Source of the DNA: Candidatus Nanopelagicales bacterium
GTDB lineage: Bacteria; Actinomycetota; Actinomycetes; S36-B12
Direction: 5' to 3'
Length of the DNA: 6,193 nt
NCBI GenBank assembly: GCA_023264215.1
Contig: JALQSY010000102.1
Span: 1 to 6,193, forward strand
Positions 1-4,380 of the stretch are shown piece by piece; the first letter of the stretch is position 1, and each line of letters opens with the position of its first letter. A program made the translations under genes and the position numbers. A model generated the notes under the pieces. The model had not been told where the DNA came from. It made no database searches and saw only the letters and a list, made by a program, of their open reading frames with translations.

Positions 1-2
1 AA

Positions 3-31
3 CCCGGCCGGGTGGATGAACGTCGATCCAC
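3..31. other. Small inverted repeats at the left edge
   Basis: Two short dyads precede the first gene. Bases 3-12 form the perfect 10-bp palindrome CCCGGCCGGG. GTGGAT at 12-17 is repeated inverted as ATCCAC at 26-31 with an 8-nt gap. They lie upstream of the proposed -10 element at 65. They could be the remains of a terminator for a gene left of the window or an operator for the gene at 77. Both are short enough to arise by chance in GC-rich DNA, and no T-tract follows. Confidence 0.2.
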
Positions 32-64
32 GCGGTCCTCGAGCATCCCCGGTCGTCCTACGCC

Positions 65-70
65 TACCGT
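65..70 (+). promoter_or_regulatory. Probable -10 element of a leaderless promoter
   Basis: TACCGT at 65-70 fits the actinobacterial -10 consensus TAnnnT. It ends six bases before the ATG at 77, the usual distance from a -10 hexamer to the transcription start, so transcription would begin at or next to the A of the start codon. No Shine-Dalgarno-like purine run is visible upstream of this ATG, unlike the other complete genes here. Both facts point to a leaderless mRNA, which is common in Actinobacteria. No convincing -35 element is seen. Confidence 0.5.
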
Positions 71-76
71 GGTCCC

Positions 77-1246
77 ATGAGCGACTCCCCGAGCGCAGGC
101 GCGCCCAAGCCCGGCAAGGCCGTCGATCTGCCGCAGGCGGAGTTGGAGTCGCTGTTCGCCCAGCGCCTGTCGGAGGCGTTCGCGTCGCTCGGGTGCTTCA
201 ACCTCGCGGTCTTCGGCAAGACCGGTGTGGGCAAGTCGACCCTGGTCAACGCGATCTTCGGCAGCCAGGTGGCCGAGACGGGCGTCGGCAAGCCCGTCAC
301 GCGAGGGCTGGTCTACTACCGCCATCCGGGCGGGATGCTCGGGCTCTACGACTCCGAAGGTTTCGAGACCGGCGCTTCTGGGGACGAGATCCTCACCGCC
401 CTGCGCTCACGCGTGGCCGAGTCGCGGACCCTGCCCGTGGACCAGCAGATCCATGCTGCGTGGTATCTCGTCCGCTGGTCGGATCGACGCTTCGAGGAGC
501 GCCAGGGCGAGTTCGTGCGTGCGCTCTCCGATCTCGGACTGCCGGTCATCATGGTGATGACCCAGGTGCCGACCCGCGATGGCGTCCCCCACCCCGATGC
601 CCTCGAGCTCGCGGCGTACATCGAGTCGCTCGGGCTGCCGCTGCGTCCCGCGGGGAGGGTCCTGCTCACGAACGCGCTCGAGGATCCCTTCACCGGCTCT
701 CCGGCCTTCGGCCTGCAGGACCTGCTCGATGCGACCTACGTCGTGGTCCCCGAGGTGGCGACCGCTGCCCTCACCGCGGCGCAGATCCTCGACTGGGAGC
801 GTAAAAGACAGGCGGCCAAGAAGATCATCACTGCATCGGTTGCGCTCGCTGCCGGGGTCGGTGCGACTCCCATTCCCTTCTCCGACGCTGCCCTCCTGGT
901 TCCCACGCAAGTCACGATGATCGCGCGCATCACGGCGGCCTACGGCCTGCCGGCCGATCGATCGCGGGCGCTCGCCGCAGCAGGCGCGGTGATCCTCACC
1001 GGCGGTGCCACGATGGCAGGGCGCTACATCGCGACCAACCTGCTGAAGTTCGTGCCGGGGGGACAGGTGGCGACCTCGGCGATCTCCGCCACGGTCGCCG
1101 GCTCGCTGACGCGCGCGGTCGGCGGCGCCTGGGCCCGCGTCTGCGAGTACGCGCTCACCCTTCCGCCCGCCGAGCGCGATCGCTTCCTCGCGGGCACGGG
1201 TCCCAAGGACCTCTTCCTGGCCTACTTCTCCGGCAAGCAGCGCTGA
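77..1246 (+). CDS. P-loop GTPase with DUF697-like C-terminal domain
   Basis: This 389-residue protein is predicted to bind and hydrolyse GTP through an Era/YfjP-like G domain (about residues 40-225). The Walker A/G1 loop GKTGVGKST is at residues 47-55, a candidate G2 threonine is Thr75 in PVTRG, and G3 is DSEG at 92-95. The expected G4 motif (N/TKxD) is not canonical: after the hydrophobic strand VIMVM the sequence is TQVPTRD (162-168). The C-terminal half is hydrophobic and Ala-rich. The stretch around 250-291, including ATPIPFSDA and a following MIARITAAYG, resembles DUF697, a domain found fused to or next to such GTPases and usually thought to be membrane-associated. The ATG start is supported by the -10 element just upstream and by the lack of any ribosome binding site, implying a leaderless message. 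Physiological role is unknown; it is not one of the named ribosome-assembly GTPases (Era, Der, Obg) by layout. Confidence 0.87.
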   Translation: MSDSPSAGAPKPGKAVDLPQAELESLFAQRLSEAFASLGCFNLAVFGKTGVGKSTLVNAIFGSQVAETGVGKPVTRGLVYYRHPGGMLGLYDSEGFETGASGDEILTALRSRVAESRTLPVDQQIHAAWYLVRWSDRRFEERQGEFVRALSDLGLPVIMVMTQVPTRDGVPHPDALELAAYIESLGLPLRPAGRVLLTNALEDPFTGSPAFGLQDLLDATYVVVPEVATAALTAAQILDWERKRQAAKKIITASVALAAGVGATPIPFSDAALLVPTQVTMIARITAAYGLPADRSRALAAAGAVILTGGATMAGRYIATNLLKFVPGGQVATSAISATVAGSLTRAVGGAWARVCEYALTLPPAERDRFLAGTGPKDLFLAYFSGKQR

Positions 1247-1273
1247 TCCCCGGCGCCCTGGGAGTCGCGCTGC

Positions 1274-1301
1274 TACGGTCGGGGGAGTCCATCCTTGGAG
1301 G
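1274..1301 (+). promoter_or_regulatory. Candidate -10 element and ribosome binding site for the gene at 1306
   Basis: TACGGT at 1274-1279 matches TAnnnT and closely resembles the element before the gene at 77 (CTACCGT versus CTACGGT). It would place the transcription start near 1286, giving a leader of about 20 nt. A strong Shine-Dalgarno, GGAGG at 1297-1301, lies four bases before the ATG at 1306. No clear -35 box is visible. The hexamer call is moderate; the ribosome binding site is clear. Confidence 0.42.
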
Positions 1302-1305
1302 TCCG

Positions 1306-1929
1306 ATGCGCCGGGTGTTCCTCATCGCTGCCGCGCTGGCGGGCGCCGCGGCGGGAGTGGCCGCGTGGCGGCGGTACCAGCACACCGATCCGGTGGCCGA
1401 GCGTGCCGATGCCTGGGCCGACTCCCTGTCGACGTTCGCCGGTCGCTCCGCGGCAGGTGTCTCGGGGGCGGCGACCACCGCGGCAGGCCTGGCAGATCGG
1501 GCGGCGCGGACCGCCTCGGACGCCGCTCATTCCTCACCCGCGGTGCCGCCTGTGGTCGCCGATGCCGTGAGCGCCGCTGCCGCCAGCGCGGGCGCGGCCA
1601 TGAGCGACGCCGCCGACGTGACCTCGGCCGCTGCCGCCAGCGCCGCGACCGCGACCCGCGCTGCCGCGACGGACACGGCCGAGGTGGTGAAGAGCGCCGC
1701 CGCCGCAGCCGCCGAGGAACTCAGCGAGTCGGAGGCCAGCGACAGCCAGGAGGCGGTGGCGACACCCGATGACGCGCCCACGCCCGCGAAGAAGTCGCCG
1801 GCCAAGAAGGCCGCAGCGAAGCCGGCCAAGAAGTCGACGGCCAAGAAGGCCACCGCAGCGAAGCCGGCCAAGAAGGCATCCGCGAAGAAGGCTGCAGCTG
1901 CTGACGAGGCTGGCCCCGCGGGCTCCTAG
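1306..1929 (+). CDS. Membrane-anchored Ala-rich protein with histone H1-like AKK tail
   Basis: I do not recognise a named family for this 207-residue protein. Residues 4-20 form a single hydrophobic segment after MRR and are followed by WRRY; no obvious signal-peptidase site is seen, so an N-terminal membrane anchor is likely. Residues 30-136 are very rich in Ala with spaced Ser, Thr, Asp and Val, suggesting a long helical or low-complexity stalk. An acidic patch (EELSESEASDS, 137-147) comes next. The tail, about 159-198, is made of PAKK, SAKK and TAKK units, including two 14-residue tandem repeats at 169-182 and 183-196. Such tails occur in eukaryotic histone H1 and in bacterial H1-like and HU-tailed proteins, where they bind DNA or other polyanions. 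Here it would be tethered to the membrane. If the tail faces the cytoplasm, nucleic acid or ribosome binding is possible; if it faces outwards, it could bind anionic wall polymers. Topology is unresolved. The gene has its own putative promoter and ribosome binding site. Confidence 0.8.
   Translation: MRRVFLIAAALAGAAAGVAAWRRYQHTDPVAERADAWADSLSTFAGRSAAGVSGAATTAAGLADRAARTASDAAHSSPAVPPVVADAVSAAAASAGAAMSDAADVTSAAAASAATATRAAATDTAEVVKSAAAAAAEELSESEASDSQEAVATPDDAPTPAKKSPAKKAAAKPAKKSTAKKATAAKPAKKASAKKAAAADEAGPAGS
1573..1643 (+). repeat. Direct repeat within the Ala-rich region
   Basis: The 17-base sequence GCCGCTGCCGCCAGCGC occurs at 1573-1589 and again, identically, at 1627-1643. The offset of 54 bases keeps the reading frame, and both copies encode AAAASA. 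The intervening 18-residue unit suggests past in-frame duplication in the stalk of the protein, although Ala codon bias alone raises the chance of such matches. Confidence 0.55.
1810..1893 (+). repeat. Tandem 42-bp repeat encoding two 14-residue AKK units
   Basis: Two adjacent 42-bp units (1810-1851 and 1852-1893) encode AAAKPAKKSTAKKA and TAAKPAKKASAKKA. Within them, 23 consecutive bases (1811-1833 and 1853-1875) are identical at nucleotide level, including synonymous positions. This points to recent tandem duplication or gene conversion rather than selection on the protein alone. A degenerate earlier unit (PAKKSPAKKA) lies directly upstream. Copy number could vary between strains. Confidence 0.75.
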
Positions 1930-1930
1930 C

Positions 1931-1950
1931 CCCGCACGTGCGGGATCCCG
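1931..1950 (+). terminator. Overlapping palindromes after the H1-like gene, possible terminator
   Basis: Directly after the TAG at 1929 lies the perfect palindrome CCCGCACGTGCGGG (1931-1944). It is overlapped by a second, CGGGATCCCG (1941-1950). The two share CGGG at 1941-1944, so as RNA hairpins they would be mutually exclusive. The first could form a 5-bp GC stem with an ACGT loop. There is no T-tract. A weak terminator for the upstream gene or a protein-binding operator are both possible. Confidence 0.35.
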
Positions 1951-2008
1951 GAGGAGACGGGCGAGGCAGTGACGGTTTCCCACCGGAAATGAAGGACTCG
2001 ACGACGGC

Positions 2009-2061
2009 TGGTGACACACTCGGGCGGACCGGGCATCAGCCCGGTTTTCCATGTGTCACCA
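2009..2061 (+). promoter_or_regulatory. Nested inverted repeat in the leader of the secreted-protein gene
   Basis: A perfect 10-bp inverted repeat, TGGTGACACA (2009-2018) and TGTGTCACCA (2052-2061), encloses a second perfect hairpin, ACCGGGC (2028-2034), loop ATCA, GCCCGGT (2039-2045). The inner hairpin is followed by a run of four T (2045-2048), as in an intrinsic terminator. The outer arm ends two bases before the GGAGG ribosome binding site at 2064-2068 of the gene at 2076. Possible roles are an attenuator, an RNA element controlling translation, a terminator for upstream transcription, or an operator with two inverted half-sites. The left arm also overlaps a weak -10 candidate (CACACT, 2015-2020). 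If that is used, the mRNA would start near 2027, almost exactly at the inner hairpin, which could then be a 5' stabilising stem-loop. The symmetry is seen directly; the role is inferred. Confidence 0.6.
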
Positions 2062-2075
2062 ACGGAGGAATCCCC

Positions 2076-2618
2076 GTGAAGTTCACCAAGTCCCTCGTTG
2101 TCCTCGCCGCCTCGGCCGCCCTCATTGCCGGGCCCGCCGTCGCGGCCGGCAGTGCCGCCCAGGCGGCGCCGGTCGTCAAGGCCAAGGCCAGCGGGACAAC
2201 CCTCATCTCCTTCAAGAAGGAGCTCGCCGGCATCACCAAGCTCTTCGGTGTCGTGAAGCCCGCCAAGTACAGCGGCAGCCAGATGACGTTCCCCATCACC
2301 GCGGTCAAGGGCAAGATCATCAAGCACGCGGGTGGTCTCACCGCGGGCAATCTCAAGCTCATGGACCCGGTGATCGAGGTCAACGCTGACAAGAAGAAGG
2401 CTCGCGTCACCATGACCTTCGACGACGGCTCCGTGCAGGTGTTCTACGCCAAGCACTTCAAGATCAAGGCCGACGGCGTCGACGGCCAGGTCTGGCAGGG
2501 CAACCTGCACCTGACCAAGAACCAGGTCATCGTCGACACGGTCAACCAGGCGCTGGGCGTGGACAGCCTCGAGCCCGGCATGGGCCTGGGCCAGATCCGC
2601 GTCACCATCAAGAAGTAG
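2076..2618 (+). CDS. Secreted Lys-rich protein, possibly Htaa-like beta-sandwich
   Basis: This 180-residue protein starts with GTG at 2076. It is preceded by GGAGG at 2064-2068 with a 7-nt spacer, and a signal peptide begins right at this codon; an in-frame GTG further upstream at 1938 lacks these signs. The signal has a basic N-terminus (MKFTK), a hydrophobic core to about 25, and a likely cleavage after AAQA (residue 30). The mature part (about 150 residues) has no Cys and many Lys. From memory its pattern resembles Htaa-like and related secreted actinobacterial beta-sandwich domains: TFPIT (71-75), a Gly/His-rich turn HAGGLTAGNLKL (84-95), a DPVIEV strand (97-102), then VNQALG (156-161) and GMGLGQIRV (168-176). 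Htaa proteins can bind haem, but no haem-ligand evidence is visible here, so function stays unknown. There is no LPXTG motif, lipobox or C-terminal membrane anchor, so it is probably released or loosely wall-bound through its basic charge. Confidence 0.82.
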   Translation: MKFTKSLVVLAASAALIAGPAVAAGSAAQAAPVVKAKASGTTLISFKKELAGITKLFGVVKPAKYSGSQMTFPITAVKGKIIKHAGGLTAGNLKLMDPVIEVNADKKKARVTMTFDDGSVQVFYAKHFKIKADGVDGQVWQGNLHLTKNQVIVDTVNQALGVDSLEPGMGLGQIRVTIKK

Positions 2619-2629
2619 AACGCCCTCAT

Positions 2630-2676
2630 CACGAGCGTGGGGTCCAGCCCGAAGAGGGCTGGACCCCACGCTCGTG
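2630..2676. terminator. Bidirectional terminator: perfect 21-bp stem between convergent genes
   Basis: Bases 2630-2650 and 2656-2676 are perfect inverted complements over 21 bp, separated by the 5-nt loop GAAGA. The stem is GC-rich and starts 11 bases after the TAG of the gene at 2076-2618. On the other strand it follows the stop of the gene at 2746-3246 by about 70 bases. Neither side has a T-tract, which is common for actinobacterial terminators. Position and symmetry make it the shared transcription end of the two genes. An unusually long uninterrupted stem like this could also act as an RNase III site. Confidence 0.85.
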
Positions 2677-2745
2677 TCAGCCCCGGATGGCCCCGCGACG
2701 CGACCAGAGGTCGTCGTCGAGGAGTGGTCGCCAGCGTCGCCAGGT

Positions 2746-3246
2746 CTACTTGAGCGGACCGGAGGCGATGACCACCTTCGTGATCACCTTGTCGAAGGCC
2801 CAGCTCGACACCGTCGCGCGATAGGTACCGGCCTTGGCCGGAGCCGTCACCGCTCCGGCCTTGATCCGGACCTTGACCTTGCCCGCGGGCATCGTGCCTT
2901 CGAGGGCAAGGCGCAGTTTGGCGATGCCACCCTCCTCTTGCCAGCCGCACTCGAAGACGGTGAGCGGGGCGTCGACGACCGCAACGGATGCCGGGCACGC
3001 CCCCTCGCCGTAGGCGAACGCCTGGCGGGCGCGGAAGCCGTGAAGGGCGATGTCGAGGGAGATGTTCTCGTAGGAGGTCTGGGTGAGCTTGGCCACCACG
3101 ACGACGTCGGTCGGAGCGTTTGCGTAGGGGGCGCTGACCCGGACTGCCTTGACGTTGGCGGCGACCTCGGCGGACGCAGGGGCGGCGAAGCCGATCGCCG
3201 TTGCCGTCAGGGCGGTGCAGGTGAGGGCGGTGAGCAGGGTGCGCAT
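2746..3246 (-). CDS. Small secreted protein of unknown function
   Basis: This 166-residue protein is read leftwards from ATG at 3246. GGAGG (forward-strand CCTCC at 3251-3255) lies four bases before it. The reading frame stays open upstream, but the ribosome binding site and the signal peptide fix the start here. The signal peptide runs MRTLL to about residue 26, with cleavage expected after APASA. The mature region of about 140 residues alternates hydrophobic and polar residues in a way suggesting a beta-sandwich or Ig-like domain. Its two cysteines, Cys84 and Cys100 (GACPAS and FECGW), could form a disulfide outside the cell. The C-terminal part has repeated Lys/Val strands (GKVKVRIKAG, then a GTYRATV strand). 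No lipobox, sortase motif or membrane anchor is visible. I do not recognise the family. It is convergent with the secreted protein at 2076 and divergent from the PAC2 gene, so it is a single-gene transcription unit. Confidence 0.75.
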   Translation of the reverse strand: MRTLLTALTCTALTATAIGFAAPASAEVAANVKAVRVSAPYANAPTDVVVVAKLTQTSYENISLDIALHGFRARQAFAYGEGACPASVAVVDAPLTVFECGWQEEGGIAKLRLALEGTMPAGKVKVRIKAGAVTAPAKAGTYRATVSSWAFDKVITKVVIASGPLK

Positions 3247-3370
3247 GAGTCCTCCACGAGGGCCGGTGTCCGGGGTGGGGGAGAGTCTGCCACCGAGCCC
3301 GCTCCGGAGGGAATGCTCCCCGGCTCGCGAGCGTTGTGCACTCCAGCGACACTGTCGGCAAGGAGGATTC
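3247..3370. promoter_or_regulatory. Divergent intergenic region with a 10-bp palindrome
   Basis: These 124 bases must hold promoters for both the leftward secreted-protein gene and the rightward PAC2 gene. They contain the perfect palindrome GCTCGCGAGC at 3323-3332 and a small GGGA-ATGC-TCCC hairpin at 3309-3320. Weak -10 candidates are CACTGT at 3350-3355 for the PAC2 gene and CAGACT read leftwards at 3289-3284 for the secreted protein. The PAC2 gene has a strong AAGGAGG at 3360-3366. The CACTGT element would start transcription inside that ribosome binding site, which makes it doubtful. The palindrome could be an operator acting on either gene. Confidence 0.4.
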
Positions 3371-4300
3371 ATGACTTCGCTCGTCACCTGGCACGGCGAC
3401 CCCACCCCGGTGGAGGGCCGTCATGTCCTCGTGCACGCCTTCACCGGATTCCTCGACGCCGGGGGCGCGACGGCCATGGCCGCTCGTGCGCTCCAGGCCC
3501 GCGAGCCCCGGCTCCTGGCCACCTTCGACATCGACCAGGTCCTGGACTACCGGGCCCGTCGCCCGGTGCTGACCTTCGTCGCTGACCACTTCGCAGCGGT
3601 GGACATGCCGCAGATCGCGCTTCACGAGGTCACCGATGCTGCGGGTACGCCGTTCCTCCTGCTCACCGGACCCGAGCCGGACTACCAGTGGCAGCGGTTC
3701 TCCGACGAGGTCCTCGACATCGTGCGGCGTACCGGGACCCGGCTGACCGTCGGCCTGTCGGCGATCCCGTGGCCGGCGCCCCACACCAGGCCGCTCGGTG
3801 TCACGGTGCACGGCAACGTGCCCTCCCTGGTGTCCAGCCCGCACACGGTCGCGGGCAACCTCCAGGTGCCCGGCCACATCGGCGGACTGCTGGAGTTGCG
3901 CCTCGGCGAGGCGGGCGAGCAGGCCATCGGCATTGCCACTCACGTGCCCCACTACCTCGGCCAGTTCGAGTACCCCTCAGCCGCCATCACCACGCTGGAG
4001 GCGCTGAGCTCCACCACCGGCCTGGTCCTGCCCGTGGACGACCTGCGGGCCCCCGCGTCGCGCGCCGAGGGAGAGATCGCCCAGCAACTGCAGAACAGCG
4101 AGGAGTTCGTCACGATCGTCCACGCGCTCGAGCAGCAGTACGACCAGTTGGCGGCCCTGCGGGGTGCCTCCGGGCAGGCCACGCCCGCCGGCTCCGAACT
4201 CGCCCCGGGCGGCCACGTGCCCTCCGGGGACGAGATCGCCGCCCAGGTCGAGCAGTTCCTGGCGGACATGCACGGCAGGGAGTCCGGCGACCCCGAGTGA
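3371..4300 (+). CDS. PAC2-family protein
   Basis: This 309-residue protein matches from memory the actinobacterial PAC2 family (PF09754; Mycobacterium tuberculosis Rv2125 type), named after the eukaryotic proteasome assembly chaperone 2. The family signatures seen are an early GFLDAGGA turn (26-33), DIDQVLDYRARRP (53-65) followed by a LTF strand, LTGPEPDYQWQRF (98-110), and GIAThvPHY with GQFEYPSAA (187-205). The C-terminal 80 residues (about 230-309) are helical, polar and partly low-complexity (EGEIAQQL, then VHALEQQYDQL), a tail typical of the bacterial members. The bacterial role is not established; a chaperone-like scaffold linked to proteasome or peptide-bond chemistry has been suggested only by homology. 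The C-terminus (GDPE) has no HbYX proteasome-docking motif. ATG at 3371 follows AAGGAGG with a 4-nt spacer and is the first good start; the frame extends upstream without signals. It is probably monocistronic, with a hairpin just after its stop. Confidence 0.88.
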   Translation: MTSLVTWHGDPTPVEGRHVLVHAFTGFLDAGGATAMAARALQAREPRLLATFDIDQVLDYRARRPVLTFVADHFAAVDMPQIALHEVTDAAGTPFLLLTGPEPDYQWQRFSDEVLDIVRRTGTRLTVGLSAIPWPAPHTRPLGVTVHGNVPSLVSSPHTVAGNLQVPGHIGGLLELRLGEAGEQAIGIATHVPHYLGQFEYPSAAITTLEALSSTTGLVLPVDDLRAPASRAEGEIAQQLQNSEEFVTIVHALEQQYDQLAALRGASGQATPAGSELAPGGHVPSGDEIAAQVEQFLADMHGRESGDPE

Positions 4301-4305
4301 GGTCC

Positions 4306-4329
4306 CGGCAGCTTCACCGAGGGCTGCCG
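4306..4329 (+). terminator. Candidate hairpin terminator after the PAC2 gene
   Basis: CGGCAGC (4306-4312) and GCTGCCG (4323-4329) form a perfect 7-bp stem with a 10-nt loop, five bases after the TGA of the PAC2 gene. No T-tract follows. Its place between the PAC2 stop and the sucrose phosphorylase start suggests it separates the two transcription units, though it could equally be a leader structure of the downstream gene. Confidence 0.5.
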
Positions 4330-4339
4330 CAACCGCTCC

Positions 4340-4376
4340 CACATGTGACAGGATTCCTCTCCAGGTCCTGAGGAGG
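4340..4376 (+). promoter_or_regulatory. Putative promoter, palindrome and ribosome binding site for sucrose phosphorylase
   Basis: CACATGTG (4340-4347) is a perfect 8-bp palindrome directly before CAGGAT (4349-4354), a weak -10 candidate that deviates from TAnnnT at the first base. Transcription would start near 4361, about 20 nt before the gene. AGGAGG at 4371-4376 is a strong Shine-Dalgarno four bases before the TTG at 4381, enough to support a non-ATG start. The palindrome touching the -10 would suit a repressor, such as a LacI-type sugar regulator, but LacI sites are normally longer, so this is weak. Confidence 0.35.
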
Positions 4377-4380
4377 AACC

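Noticed and set aside
16..804. A 262-codon plus-strand open frame overlapping the GTPase
   Set aside because: It is Arg/Pro/Gly-rich without recognisable motifs, while the overlapping frame carries clear P-loop and DUF697-like features.
1306..1929. Reading the AKK-tail protein as a true nucleoid histone-like protein (HU or H1)
   Set aside because: There is no HU-type DNA-binding domain before the tail; the N-terminus is a hydrophobic membrane segment. Only the tail resembles H1.
2009..2061. Known riboswitch in the 2009-2061 leader
   Set aside because: The element is too short and lacks conserved junction sequences of the classes I know; only hairpin symmetry is seen.
1938..2075. Upstream in-frame GTG extension of the secreted protein
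   Set aside because: It would add 46 residues before a perfect signal peptide, translate through the nested inverted repeat, and has no better ribosome binding site than the GGAGG before 2076.
1926..2669. A 247-codon minus-strand open frame over the secreted protein
   Set aside because: The plus strand has a signal peptide, a ribosome binding site and family-like motifs. The minus frame even runs through the terminator stem.
2674..3585. A 303-codon plus-strand open frame
   Set aside because: It is antisense to the signal-peptide gene at 2746-3246 and overlaps the PAC2 gene in another frame; composition is shadow-like.
2444..3952. A 502-codon open frame on the minus strand
   Set aside because: It runs antisense to the 3' end of the secreted-protein gene and the PAC2 gene, and across the real minus-strand gene in another frame. 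Its translation is low-complexity Arg/Gly/His-rich, as expected for a shadow frame in GC-rich DNA.
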